DNA of 64,000 bases from Malaya genurostris (GCF_030247185.1 NC_080571.1:211106880-211170879); one strand, 5' to 3'; positions 46,301-58,882 are shown, numbered from the stretch's first letter. Notes: a model not told the origin generated them from the sequence alone. Numbers and translations: made by a program.

Positions 46301-47343
46301 AAATGTACTTGTGCGAGGTGAAATCCTTCTCGCAGATATCACACTTGTAGTGCCGTTCGTTCGCATGCATCCTCAAATGATCAATGAATTTTCCTTTTTT
46401 CTTCATCTCTTTTCCACACATTGGACAGACCCACTCATTCCGAGGGTGAAAGTTGAGATGAATTTTCAGAAGTTCATAGTTTGAGTAGGCCTTTGGACAA
46501 TAGAAGCACCGTCTAATTCTGTAATATAACAGTTTGCGTAATACTCATCGCACAATAAAACTATATATTTAAATTACTTGTCTTCCGTAGCGGTTTTGTC
46601 GTCCGCATGATCGCTTCTCATGTGAAACTTAATGTGCGATTTATTTGTAAACCTTTCCTTGCATATCGTACAACCGTGAGTTTCAGCTTTTAACTTTTTC
46701 GCAATCAACGGCTCATCATCAGAGTCATCCACGTTGGCTTTACGAGTTCGGCGCCTTCGAATGCGTCGATTAATCTTGTCTTTCTCATCATCATAATAAT
46801 TTTCATCACCGGGATCTTCATCATCATCGTTGTCCTCGTCTTCGCCACTATCGGTATCGTTATCATCGACAATTTCAAAATCGTTACCTCCTTCATCGGA
46901 CTTGTCACTGGCTGATTCATCGATTTCACATTTGATAAATTCTGGACCCAATGGTAAGCCTTCGCTATCATCTCCAAGCAGCCCTGCTTCCTGCTTCAGA
47001 AAGTTCTGTTTGTGATCTTCGCAACCATCGGAAATATATTCTCTCAACGTTCGGTCCGATTGTAGGCACCGTTCTTTGAACTCCACTATATTGCCTGCGT
47101 AAGACATACACTCAGGACAAATTTGTTTTGGCAAGTCATCACTTTCAAGTACCTGGATAACAAATAAATTGATCAATTGATCACAGGATATATACAATTG
47201 CCTTTTACCTCTACTTTCGAAAGTAATTTAACCAGTTCGGGAATGTCTTGCGGATGACCAAAGATGGACTGCAAACCATCACTGCTCTTCATACAAATTC
47301 TACACACCTGATCGAAGCAAATAAAGTTCGGTTTATAATCCAT
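43387..47343 (-). CDS. ZAD C2H2 zinc-finger transcription factor, 13 fingers, 780 aa
   Basis: Exons in transcript order are 47343-47209, 47152-46578, 46518-46260, 45119-45006, 44950-44823, 44761-44494, 44441-44156, 44072-43945 and 43836-43387. All junctions are GT-AG and in frame. The N-terminal ZAD has its Cys pairs at C14/C17 and C57/C60 (CRIC, CPEC), a dimerisation module expanded in insects. An acidic stretch (about 140-170) and the basic NLS-like RRIRRRRTRK (174-183) follow. Fingers begin at CTICKERF (206). Numbers 11-12 have TGEKP-type linkers, and a 13th degenerate finger (CPCGRAYAQ..., one residue between Cys) is split by the last intron. The C-terminal about 130 residues are Pro/Ser/Gln-rich and disordered. 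It is presumably a nuclear DNA-binding regulator; targets are unknown. A second acidic block sits in exon 4. Orthologue not identified. Confidence 0.95.
45120..46259 (-). other. Long intron 3 of the ZAD gene carrying an inverted-repeat element
   Basis: This 1,140-bp intron contrasts with the other seven or so introns of 52-108 bp. Its excess length is explained by an insertion: 45437-45468 (tcgaagcgcctctgtaggcg...) is the reverse complement of 45724-45755 with two mismatches in 32. Looser complementarity extends outward (gtgcgcaaaatcgtacgc-like arms). The intron probably gained a foldback/MITE. Confidence 0.7.
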
Positions 47344-47655
47344 AATGAACCGGCTTTTTAAAATTTTTTAATCTCTTGAAAACAGCGGAATAATGCTTTG
47401 TTGATAGACATTTTGCGTGAAGAAAGTTAAATTATTCAACCCAGACGCGTCCATGTTTTTGTTTATTCTGTCACTAAACTGAACAAGTTTTCAGTGTTGC
47501 CAATATACCAAATATTTCAAACTTAATTTCTAGGCAATCATTTCATAAAGGAGCAGTTGCAGAATTAATTTCGATTAATTCTTTTCTGTGCCTCGATAGA
47601 TACAAGTCGCCAACGACAACAAATGAAAGGCAATAAAATGAAGTAAGGAATAGAC
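47344..47655. promoter_or_regulatory. Upstream region of the ZAD gene
   Basis: About 300 bp lie between the ZAD start codon and a retrotransposon fragment; they must include the 5' UTR and core promoter. No specific element could be identified. The ATG context (ttaaaaagccggttcattATGG) is ordinary. Confidence 0.4.
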
Positions 47656-47880
47656 TTACCTTACCAAGCAGCTGTTCTTTGATGTATCAAGCATAACTTG
47701 GTCCATGGCTGCTCGTCGCCAGCCACTCAAGGCACGAATGCTTTGTAGATAGCCATTCACTTGATCGATCCACCTTGCTCGCTGCGCTCCTCTTCTTCTT
47801 GGTCCAGCCGGATTAGATTCAAGAACCGTTTTCACTGGACTGTCATTCGACATCCTAATGACATAGGGAAAAGAACGCAT
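47656..47880 (-). pseudogene. 3' end fragment of a non-LTR retrotransposon ORF
   Basis: The minus-strand frame reads YVIRMSNDSPVKTVLESNPA, then GPRRRGAQRARWIDQVNGYL and RALSGWRRAAMDQ. This is the C-terminal GHV.RM..DR..KKVL...P.G.R.RGR.R.RW.D.V end typical of RTE/I-like LINE ORFs. It is probably the same kind of element as 40537-42700. Only the C-terminus remains. Confidence 0.7.
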
Positions 47881-48465
47881 TCAAAATTGTAAGCTAGTAA
47901 TGAGTAACTCATATTATCTAGCAATACAAAATGTAAAAGTCAATCCTGTTCGAAACGCAATCGTAACTCACAGACGGCCTACTTGTTTCAAAAATCATAT
48001 ATTTTTGTTTCAGGCAAAACGTTCTTGCTTAGTCCAACTTATACACTTTTTTCCGCTGAATCCCATCAAAATAAATAAAAAATAAAGATCTGTAGGAGCG
48101 ATAAATTCAGCAAGCCGTACACAATGACCGGTACCGTAAACGGACAAATACATGTTCAAAATTTGATGAGTAGAATGAGTAGAAGTTCAAGGTGCAAGAA
48201 TTTACTCTACACATCAAAAACAGATGTTCGAGCTCGGCATAATTAATTGCTGAATTAGAGCGACAACATGACATTTTACAGGTTGTTCTTTTTCGAGATT
48301 CGTTAAAGTAATATGCTGATATTTGGCAAAGCGCGTTCTTTTGCAAAGTTTGGCATAGTATTTTTGGCGAGATGTAGAATAGTGAATTAGCTTTTACTGA
48401 AACTCGGTGAGACACTTGTAATGTTATGTCTCTTTACTGTTCTACATAACACCTCGTCGCCATTG
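47881..48465. other. Intergenic, nothing recognised
   Basis: AT-rich; no supportable gene or element. Confidence 0.4.
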
Positions 48466-49328
<863 letters not shown>

Positions 49329-49366
49329 GTGTCATTACGATCCAGTAAAGTTTTACAAATTCACAG

Positions 49367-50005
49367 CACAGACTAACAGACATGACAGTATGAGTAAATT
49401 CTTATAAAAATAATTTTTCGTGATGCACTAGTTCCACCTATATTGTACTGCGCGAACTATTTACTATCGGTACACCCCTTGTGATATGTAAAAGTTTTTT
49501 TACTGGTTGGTTCCCCCTCGTTTGTCAACACCGATCAGCTGCTTCCAGGGATGCTTGATTTCATCACAATATTTGAAATAGAATCGTCACAATAAATTAT
49601 TGGATTACGTTGATAATATATTTAACTTTTTTAGCAATGTTGGAAGGTCACCATTATTTTTTCTCAACGTTGTTCATCTAGACTATTTTTGATTGTATTG
49701 CGTTGAAGGATGAGAAGTAGGCACAATTCTGTATATAGTTTTGGCAATATGTATTAAATCTGTATCCTGCATGAAATCCGCATGGACGTATACAAATCAA
49801 TATTAGAGGTAATTCTGTATGAATGGCAACTCTGGTGGTAAATAAAAAAAATAAACACAGTCTAGATGACAGACAGGATGTTTTTGATAGGGTACCGTGG
49901 CGCCATCATGCCATATGCGAGTACTGTCCAAAATAAAGGAATATTCGAAATGACCGTTAAAATGATTAAAGAATCTAATTTGAGTGTCCTGTCTGTTAGT
50001 CTGTG
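49367..50005 (-). mobile_element. MITE-like element, copy 2 (639 bp)
   Basis: The ends are cacagactaacagacatgac (49367) and gtctgttagtctgtg (ending 50005). This is the reverse-orientation counterpart of 10902-11611. It is directly abutted on both sides by a 38-bp imperfect direct repeat starting gtgtcattacgatccagt (49329-49366 and 50006-50043; four mismatches). Confidence 0.85.
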
Positions 50006-50043
50006 GTGTCATTACGATCCAGTGAGGTTTTACAGGTTCACAG

Positions 50044-50831
50044 TTTAATCTGTGTTTCACAGTGATCACAGACTGGTAATAAGCATTTAAAAGTTTTCAA
50101 TTTGCAGTGAAAAACACAAAGAAACAATATTTGCGACAGAGCGCTAGAATGTGTCGCGACATTTTTTTGCTCACGAAAATGGCACGCATTTGCAATGTTT
50201 TTATGCGAAGTAGGCACAAATTTTGCACAGACTGATTTTTGGATCGAATACAGATTTTAAAAAACGATCTGGTATCCTTAATAAAGCCGAGGGCTTAGGG
50301 AGCCATTGGTTTACTATTCAGTCCAACGTCCACCGTTTTCATTGTTTCGAAATCCCAGTTGCAGTCATCATCGTTGAAAGGTTCCCGTCGTATTTTCGTT
50401 TTATTCACAATGATAGCAGTTGGAGGTTCATTTAATGAACAAAACTTGTCATATTGAACGGTTTGCTGACAATCAAGATTTACACAATTTCGTAGAATTT
50501 GGTAATTGATTACCGAATTTTCAACAGCTGAACGTTCGGTAAATGAGTTGATTGCAGGTTTCAGGTAATGTAATTTTTTTCACGGTTGCTATTTTTTCAT
50601 ACATTCCTTTGATAGTTTATTTGGAAAAATAAAAATAAAACAATAAATCTTAACTTTACAATAATCTGGGCGATTAGAATCCCGGTCATGTTCTTAGCAA
50701 ATTATTTTCTAGGAAGAAGCCTGAAAATTTGAATCCTGAATTAGAACTAACTAATAATTCCAATGAAGCGTTCACCACATCTAGAGCTGATTCTGTACTC
50801 CCTAAAAAAATTGTCTAAATCTTCAAACAAT
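50044..50831. other. Intergenic, nothing recognised
   Basis: No coding or structured repeat features are supportable. Confidence 0.4.
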
Positions 50832-50833
50832 TA

Positions 50834-51017
50834 GGGTAACAGAGGTATTTTGGCCTACTTTAGTAAAAATATCCACCAAACGTTGTAATATCTTTGAAAA
50901 ACCCTTCGGCAATTGGTAATTGATTGATGCAACATGGGTTGCTTAACATCAGGTAAATCCATAAAGTTTGTTAAGTGGGCCAAAATATATGAAATGACCA
51001 AAATACCTCTGTTACCC
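50834..51017. mobile_element. 184-bp MITE with perfect 20-bp TIRs and TA duplication
   Basis: gggtaacagaggtattttgg (50834-50853) is the exact reverse complement of 50998-51017. TA flanks both ends (50832-50833, 51018-51019). This layout is typical of Tc1/mariner- or pogo-derived MITEs. No coding capacity. Confidence 0.9.
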
Positions 51018-51018
51018 T

Positions 51019-51758
51019 ACTACAATAACTCACTTGTAAATCACGTAATGAAATCAACGCCGTTTGACAGAAAATTTTACTTGATTATCTAATTTACCCA
51101 AGTTCAACGATTAACAGTTGATTTTACTATATCTTCGTTATTCTTTTACCGTACTCGGCAACTGTTAGGGTGTAGTTTTATCTACAGAACTCGATAAAAC
51201 AGTTTGTGTGAAGTGGATCATTCAATTATAATTCCCATGAATTTGAAATTAAATTACATTTAATCGGTTAGATCCGATGATTACCAAAGGTAATCGGGAA
51301 ACGAATTACCGAACATTCAAATTAAATCTTAGTGTGTGTGAAAATCCAAATAAAATTAGAACCGTTGTCTCAGCATATCCTAAATTAGACTGAAATGAGT
51401 TGTAGTTTTATTATAATCAAGTTACTTATTTGAAAATAACTAGCGAAATCGTTTACAGTCTTACAATTAATGGAACCTTGGTGGAAACTTATTCTTGTCG
51501 CAAAAATTGGATTCGTTCTGTACTCGTAAGCTTTCTGTGGTGATGCATCAAGTTTTCGATCAATGTGAGCTTTTTACATAGATTTGACACATCCACAGCA
51601 TAAAATTGTAAACAGAAGGGTCGAGAGTGATTTTCACAGTACAGTTTTTCGTTTTCTGTGGCAAAGCAGAAACATTTTTTGTTTCTTGCGTTTTCTACGC
51701 GATTCGCAAACCAATAAGTGCAGTTCCGTTAGTTTTGTTTCGTGTGCAGTTGTGCGGA
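51019..51758. promoter_or_regulatory. Upstream region and 5' UTR of hook
   Basis: The frame of exon 1 is open upstream to about 51627, but residues before the chosen ATG (51759) are not Hook-like, so that part is 5' UTR. The promoter lies within this interval; no TATA or initiator could be assigned with confidence. Confidence 0.45.
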
Positions 51759-54066
51759 ATGGAAAGTGACAAGATGGAAATTTATGAATCGCTAATACGC
51801 TGGCTAGGTGTACTCCAACTAACCGCTGCTCACGAAAATGTCCAGCAGTTGAGTGATGGCGTAGCGCTAGCCCAAGCACTGAATTTAATCGCTCCGGAAA
51901 TATTCAGCGAAGGTTGGCTAAGCAAAATAAAAGTTGACGTTGGTCAGAATTGGAGACTGAAAGTGAGCAATCTGAAGAAAATAATAGATGGAGTGTATGT
52001 GTACTATCAGGATATTTTGAGCTTGAACCTTTCCGAGGAGCTTCGACCGGATGCAATGAAAATTGCAGAAAAATGTGACGGCTTTGAGCTGGGTAGACTT
52101 TTGCAACTTATTCTGGGGTGTGCGGTGAACTGTTTAGAAAAGCAAAAGTATATTACTCAAATAATGGAACTGGAGGAATCTTTGCAACAGAATATTATGG
52201 CAGCTCTACAAGACATTGAGCATGTATGGCAAGGAGCTTCACCTTCTCGGAACTCAATTAATGCCCTTAGTTTGGATGTTAAGACGCTCCAGGAAGATCG
52301 TGACAGTTTGGCTCAAAAATGTCATGAAACCAATAAAAAAATGCTTATTTTGATCGAGGAAAAATCTCTTCTTCAGCAAGAACTCAACAGAATGCAAGCT
52401 CTTTTGCAGCGGTACGAAAATCCCAACCTCATCGGAGATGATGGTACCTCACTAGGGCCTATCCAGCTCGGATCGTCTCGATATAACGATCTGAGAAAGG
52501 TCGTCGATAGTTTGAAGGACGAATTATTGCAGGCTGAGACGGCACGGGACGATTTGAAGATGAAATCGGTGATGCAGGAGAGAGAAATTTCAGAACAGCA
52601 GACCAAGATTGATGAGTTGCACGTAAGTATAGCTTTAACTAAGCAAAGCAAATAATAGTAACGATTCTCATTCTCGACCTCTGTTCATGTAGTCAGCCAC
52701 GGCAGAAATTGCCCAACTGAAAGACGAAATTGACATTTTGAAGGAAGCCAACGATAAGCTGAAAATTTGTGAAACTCAGTTGCAAACATACAAGAAAAAG
52801 TTAGAAGACTATAATGACCTTAAAAAACAAATTAAAATGCTAGAAGAACGGAGCGCAGAATATCTGAAGCAAAATCTTGACTACGAAGAGGAAGCCAAAA
52901 AATATTCCGGCCTGAAAGGTCAAGTGGAACTGTATAAGAAAGAAATCCAAGACTTACACGCCAAGTTAGATTCGGAAATGAGCAAGACACTTCGAATCGA
53001 GTTCGACTTTACCCAATTGCAAACCAAGTTATCAGCTGTACAACGTGAGAAGGATAATTTGCTTAGTGAAAGAGATGTCCTGCGGGAAACTTGCGATGAA
53101 TTGAAGTGTGGTCAAGTGACGGAGGACTCGGAAAGTGGGAACACCATGTCGAAGGAGTTACATTCCAGTGATGTACGAGATCGAATAGAACGTTTGGAAA
53201 AAGAAAATAAAGCTCTTAGAGAGGGGCAAGGCGGACAGACGGCCCTAGCGGTAAATGAACTGTTTTCATTTATCCAAACCCTAGCCATTGATTAGGTATT
53301 TTTACAGCAACTTCTTGACGATGCTAACCAGCGTAATGAGAAATTACGGGACCAGCTGAAGGCTGCTAATCAACGTGTTTTACTACTAAGCCACAATCAC
53401 AGTGACGATATCAGTGCTAAAAGTGATATGGACATCCAGTTGAAACAGGCACTAGAACTTAACGAACAGCGTTCTTCGCAGATAGATGAAGCACAATCAC
53501 AAATGACTCAGTTACACACCAAAATTGCTAGCCTGGAAGCGGCATTGACAGCAAAAGAACAGGATCTTCTTGCGGCTGATACACGCTATAAAAAGTGCGT
53601 GGAAAAGGCAAAAGAGGTCATAAAGACTCTCGATCCGCGGGCTGTTAATGGTAAGGTCCTTTAGGTTTGTATGGTTTTCTAATACTAATGCTGATAACAT
53701 AGCTTTAGTAGTAGTTGGATGCAGTAGAATCCAAAATGACCATGCATACATGAAAATCTATCTTGTTTTACAGAAGCTTTACTCTTGGAAAAGCCACAGG
53801 ACTCGGAAGGCTCTTCATCCTCGACGGCAGCTAGCGGAGGTGATGCATCTACTTTGACAGCTGCGTCTAATTCCTTGCGGTCTCCAATGGGAGCTCAGGA
53901 AGAGCAGCTAATCACAACTGCTTTCTACCGCCTTGGAATGACCTGTCAACGTGAAGCTGTTGATTCACGACTAGCACTGCTTAGTGGGCCTGGCCAGAGT
54001 TTCCTTTCCCGACAGCGCACACCAGCTCCACGAAAACCTATGAATATGACATTCGCCAAAAAATAA
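51759..54066 (+). CDS. hook: Hook, microtubule/dynein adaptor, 685 aa
   Basis: Exons are 51759-52622, 52693-53250, 53308-53650 and 53774-54066; introns are 70, 57 and 123 bp, all GT-AG and in frame. The start ATG at 51759 gives MESDKMEIYESLIRWLGVLQ, the usual beginning of the Hook domain. That N-terminal calponin-homology-like domain (about 1-150; DGVALAQALNLIAPEIF, NWRLKVSNLKKII, DGFELGRLLQLILGCAVNC) binds dynein light intermediate chain. Residues about 160-590 are heptad-rich coiled coil for dimerisation and dynactin contact. The C-terminal about 90 residues carry a Ser/Thr/Ala-rich patch, then a basic cargo-end region (FYRLGMTCQREAVDSRLA). Length matches the about 680 aa of insect Hook. 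In flies Hook acts in endosome transport and endocytic trafficking. A polyA signal aataaa is at about 54274. Convergent with the next gene. Confidence 0.98.
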
Positions 54067-54563
54067 AAAGAAGTAATATAATAGGCGTTCGCTGAAAGTG
54101 CCTTATCAGAATTGTATTGCGAATGACGTAGTTTAATAAGTGGCGATAGCTACATCGTACTGTAGTTTTTATATATATTTTGCACGACACTATGTTTATT
54201 ATTCAACCGTTCTATCAAATATTTATTTGACTTTTCTAAATTGTAAAAAAATAATTCGTAGGAATTACGAAATAATAAATGCAATTCTTTTAAGACTACT
54301 GCTTCTTATATTTTTTTAATACATTATAAATTATTCCCAAAACTGGATGCGCGTGAAATAAACTTTTGTAAAACATTAAGTCGTGAGGCGTATTTCATTA
54401 TGTTGATATTGAATTCTAAACAGCACATTATTCGTCTCTCGCTGTATACAATCGAAAGTTGGAGGCAAATTCCTAAAACAATATCTAGTAGAGCTATTGT
54501 TTATTTTTTATTCTATAAAAAACAATGTACATGGATAAGAATTTAACTTCATAAGCTGTCTAA
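54067..54563. terminator. Convergent 3' UTRs of hook (+) and the DUF2452 gene (-)
   Basis: hook has aataaa at 54274-54279. The minus-strand gene has AATAAA signals seen as tttatt at 54507-54512 and 54500-54505. The two transcripts therefore end about 220 bp apart and need not overlap. Confidence 0.6.
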
Positions 54564-55142
54564 TCATGTCTCCATTGCTTCCTCTTTAATTCCTCCGATT
54601 GACAGCACATTTTTGTTTTCTCCTGTCGTTTTCAACAGATTTCTAGCCCATTTAAGATTGTTGCTGACTTCCTGCAAGTTTTCAATGGTCGTCCATGACT
54701 GATCATGCTCCAGGCGGTAGCTTCCCACAAAGGTGTGCTTACAACCGTCCACTCCCCATTCCTCCGGTGACAGCATGCTGAAGAATGTCTGTCCTGATTC
54801 TCGCCGATATAAGTGATAAATATGTCCAGGTATTTTTTTGAAATTACACGCAGCATGGTGTAAATTTTCAGCTGCGTTCGTTTCTTCAAGTATTTTCCGT
54901 GCCTGTTCCTGTAGAAACCGTACCTGTTCTGCTATGACCAACAGTTTGGCACATGCATTATTTTTGACTTGTATATCCGCTGCTTGGATCTCTTTGGCCA
55001 GTTCTACGATGTCTTCTGCTTCTCTACGGCCACTCCGATACATACTTACAATCTGCGTTCCGTTTGGGGTAGGATTTCGTTCAACGAGAGTAACTTTGGC
55101 CATTGCTTCCTGGTATTCTTCAGGAGATGACATTCTTTTCAT
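54564..55142 (-). CDS. DUF2452 (C1orf50-like) protein, 192 aa
   Basis: Single-exon minus-strand gene. The open frame extends upstream to 55178, but the first ATG is at 55142 (MKRMSSPEEYQEAMAKVTLV), giving 192 aa, close to the about 200 aa of the vertebrate family member C1orf50. Family signatures are visible: DIVELAKEIQAADIQVKNNA and LLVIAEQVRFLQEQARKILE in an amphipathic helical half, then the conserved GQTFFSMLSPEEWG...HTFVGSYRLEHDQSWT block. The molecular function of DUF2452 proteins is not established; they are small, soluble and widely conserved in eukaryotes. It has no signal peptide or membrane segment. The start could also be the second ATG (M4). Tail-to-tail with hook, about 500 bp apart. 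Confidence 0.93.
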   Translation of the reverse strand: MKRMSSPEEYQEAMAKVTLVERNPTPNGTQIVSMYRSGRREAEDIVELAKEIQAADIQVKNNACAKLLVIAEQVRFLQEQARKILEETNAAENLHHAACNFKKIPGHIYHLYRRESGQTFFSMLSPEEWGVDGCKHTFVGSYRLEHDQSWTTIENLQEVSNNLKWARNLLKTTGENKNVLSIGGIKEEAMET

Positions 55143-55419
55143 AGTGGTATGTTTTGTTCCACAAATGAGCTCACGCAATAAACTATTTTAAGAAGGAGCA
55201 AAGCAGTTTTGACCACTACAGAAAAATCACTATTTATCATGAAAATTTCTTAACGATTAGTTTTTTGTTTATATTTATCTAGAATCATAATATTATCGAA
55301 TTATGTCGGCTTATGTTTAAACACACTAAATTAAAAATGCTTATTATCGATGGTTTTGCACTGCGAGGCACTGTGTCCTATAGGGGTGTGTTGAAAGGAT
55401 TCTATTTAAATGGTATATA
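55143..55419. promoter_or_regulatory. Upstream region of the DUF2452 gene
   Basis: AT-rich sequence of 277 bp precedes the start codon on the minus strand, up to a MITE at 55420. No defined promoter motif was recognised. Confidence 0.4.
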
Positions 55420-55867
55420 GCGGCCCTTACACGATCATTAAAAGTGTCATTACTAAGTAATGACACTTCTGCTCAAACGCTCGTCATTACTGCATTACTG
55501 TACATCATTACTTTTTAGCATTACACGTTCATTATTAATGATGAGTATTTGTAACTACTCCAGCAATAGCAATAGCAATATTTTTATTTTCGTTTAGCTG
55601 AAAATAAATTTGATTTGCCATTGAAACGTTAAGGTTAATGAAATATTAACAATTTAAATCTACACTTTGTCATTTTTTCGCGTATAGTTCTGAAGATATT
55701 CAGCACTTCCACCAAAAAAATAAGAAGAAGAAATAATGTTGGTAATGATGGAAAATCCGGAATTCCATCATTACTCGTGTCATTACTGAACTCGTAGACC
55801 TTACACGATCATTAAAAGTGCCATTACTTTTTAGTAATGACACTTTTAATGATCGTGTAAGGGCCGC
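55420..55867. mobile_element. 448-bp MITE with long TIRs
   Basis: gcggcccttacacgatcatt continues to about 38 bp (55420-55457) and pairs with the right end (aatgatcgtgtaagggccgc, ending 55867). The right end is itself a hairpin, because 55800-55864 contains an inner inverted copy of the same arm. Short direct echoes of gtcattact recur inside. Target duplication is unclear. It lies just upstream of the DUF2452 promoter region. Confidence 0.85.
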
Positions 55868-58735
55868 TTATGATAAATCATGGACTATTCCATCTTGAGT
55901 TTATCTTTGGTAATAGTACTGTAGTTGAGCAACCCGTGACACCGAAAAAGCCCCCGTAAAAAAATATACCATTAATTTTACAACATAAACAATTAATTCA
56001 CATTTAGATCTATTGGTTACAATACATTTTATTGTATCTTGACAAGATTTTTTTCATTTCCAACGATTCAATATATTGTTTCTTCGATTCCACAGTTGAA
56101 TTTATTGTACACGTGGTGTTTCAAACGATATGCAAACTGTACATTTAATTGTTTTACAAGAAAACATGCATGAAAAATTTGTATGATTTGAATTGTTACG
56201 ATACTTAACAACCTATACATTCGATTGTAAAAAGCATGTTCACAATTAATTGAATAGTGTATAACAATTCATTAAAATATTTTTCAATGGTCAAAGCAAA
56301 ATTGTGGAGGGTTTTGTAACAGCTAATCGTATTGTTTTTCTACAATATTTTTTATTCGGGCCGTCTGGTATAGAAAGGGTGCTTAAATGCTGATAAAAAG
56401 CATTTGCAAATTTGCCTGCTCATTTAACACAACCACACCCGCATAGCGTTTTGGCTACCTGGGCCACCAGACGGCTACAAAAATTGATTCAGTGACGGTT
56501 GTCAAATCCAATTTGACAAAACAAAGTCGCCTGTATCTAAGTTAGCCGAGCGTTTTCATCTTCTAACCTTCGCTGAAAATGTCAAAGATTTCAATGTGGA
56601 AAAATCCTGGTGGATACGGTTGTATCGTTTGAGTTGTATATCTGGCAGCGGTGAGGCAGTCGGTCACCAGAATGTCTGCCAGCCATATTTTTCCCGCTGG
56701 CAGCGTTTAGTCAGCCATCTGGCAGCCATGCGTATGCGGGCAGTAGCTAATGGAGAAAAAAAGTACACAAGTTTCTCACTTGAAGCGCTGTCAGTGTCAC
56801 CGTACAGTGTGAAATCTAGGTTTACTTAATTTATGGTTCTAGTCAACTCGACTAGAATTGGTTTCGGAAATTGAGTGTTGCCCGGCCTCCTGCTACGACG
56901 TCATCTTGATGAGATCTAAATCGGAACTTCAAAATCAGCTGATTGCAACGTAAATAAACGATCAGCAATGCAATCGTTTTATGGGTTACCTTGTTTATTG
57001 TAATAAACACGAAAATTAGAGATATTTGGAACTTGCCAATTTACCTAAAATACAACAGATACTGTTTTGGTACATCAAGGGGAGGTAGTTTTCACAATTT
57101 GAGAGTCGCGATTAGTGTCAAAACATCGCACTGTTTGGAGCCCGAAACGCGAGGGGCTCATCGTAATCGGTGTACTTTCAAATGGCTGGTGCTAACATAC
57201 CGGTGTCAGATGGCTGGTATTGCCCTATCCACGTGTGAATGTGTGGCTATTTTCAGTAGCTTACGAAACGATATCTGCTTTTTTCTAGTTACCGATGTTT
57301 TTACAGATATTACTGTACAACTGAACAAATTTTAATATATTTTGATTTGGGTTTGGAAGGAATAAAAAGCAAAGGCAAAACAGCAATAAAACAAGATTAC
57401 ACATGATTGATTTTAATCTAAAGAATACGTGAACCATTTTGCGGTCAATTTTAACTTTTGGTTGAAATCTGACACTTTAGTGGTTATTTTGTGTCGAGTA
57501 GTTCTTCTTTCTTTGTTTGATTGGAAAGGTTACAATGACCATACATCCAGCGGGTTCGTTTATTGTCACATGGACTTTACTATTTTTGTGTACCGATGGT
57601 ATCTCGCGGCGTCGCAGACGAACTACTTCAGCACGAAAAAACTTTCTTTCCTTCTCGCGAATTACTCTAACGCACTATCCGCGAATCAACGTGCTTACAC
57701 GTTGAGAGCACCACCGGAAGTGGTGTCGAGTAGTTGAATTTAACTAAAACTGCGGCCTATTTCAAAGTTTGACGGATGGAAAGCTTTGTAGGTTTATTTT
57801 GCACAGGAAATAATTTTTACTAAAGAATTGATATTAGAATTTTCTTGGCAAGACTTTTTCAGTGTCGGAAAATAACCATTGATCTGCCAAAAATAACCAT
57901 GCTTTCGAGCAGGGTTATTTCTGACAACATCAAAATAACCGCTCGAGCGACGACACGACCAGACACTCCGAACAAAAAGCTAAACGAAATGTGATTCCAC
58001 TCCAGTTACTACAATGATGTAAGACCCCTTGTTATTGATGGAAAAAATATTTCCAGCAACGCTTTTTTGGTTGCTACGAACTCGTTACCCAGGAAACTTC
58101 CTTGCAACTCAAATAAACAAAAACAAACCGCTTCGCATTTCGTACCAATATCGTAATACTACTAAGTAAAATCCTGCGTGGAATAATCAAGGATTGTATA
58201 CTTTTTGTTCATTAGTGCTCACTTATTACGTTGGATTCGATCATGCAAGAAATCGCACAAAGTACGTGCGATCAACAGACGACGTATCGTCAACGTATCG
58301 TGAGATGTACCCAGACATAAAATTTTTCATCTAAGCGTCATCTAAGCGTTCTTTTATGGGCAAAGCGCTGGAACTAAGCTTAAAATGCATACGGCCACCT
58401 GTGCGAATTGGGTAACCTTTGATATGCTCGAATAACCAAAGCCGCAGAAACTCAGGAATCAAGACTCATTTAGAAAGATAGAACCCTATAGCATCCAGAA
58501 TGATACAGTACGACAACTAATGCGGAAATGATTTTCACATTCTCACGGACATCGAAATGTAATATTGTGCAAAGACAAAAATATTTGACATGTAGGACTA
58601 CAGCGGGAAAACGGGTCTCATATAAATGGGAAACAGAGCTAAAGAGCTGGATACAAACATTAAACAAGAAAATGAAGACTGAAAGGTACCGTCGCTTCGG
58701 AGTCAAACTATCTCGTCGTAGATCTCCGTCTTAAA
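55868..58735. other. Gene-free stretch with repeat fragments
   Basis: A small element at 56358-56474 is bounded by gccgtctgg and ccagacggc. 56895-57110 resembles 49075-49215. 57504-57722 is a repeat related to 11690-11850, flanked by 13-bp direct repeats gtgtcgagtagtt (57491-57503 and 57723-57735). Frames such as 57429-57737 fall on this repeat and are not called genes. Confidence 0.5.
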
Positions 58736-58882
58736 CGCCCTTATTCTGAATAACGACGTATTCATTTTTCGATCGAATGTGGTTCGATCGAACCATAGCT
58801 ACCTTTGATTTTGCTAGCGTTATGGGGAATACAAATGAAATACGAGGGAAAAAACGATACGACGTTATTCAGAATAAGGGCG
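58736..58882. mobile_element. 147-bp MITE with 26-bp TIRs
   Basis: The left terminus cgcccttattctgaataacg (from 58736) and the right terminus gttattcagaataagggcg (ending 58882) are inverted with one mismatch in 26. AAA is found on both sides (58733-58735 and 58883-58885), consistent with a 3-bp target duplication. Non-coding. Confidence 0.85.

Noticed and set aside
57429..57737. 102-residue plus-strand frame
   Set aside because: Falls on a dispersed repeat also present at 11690-11850; no protein features.
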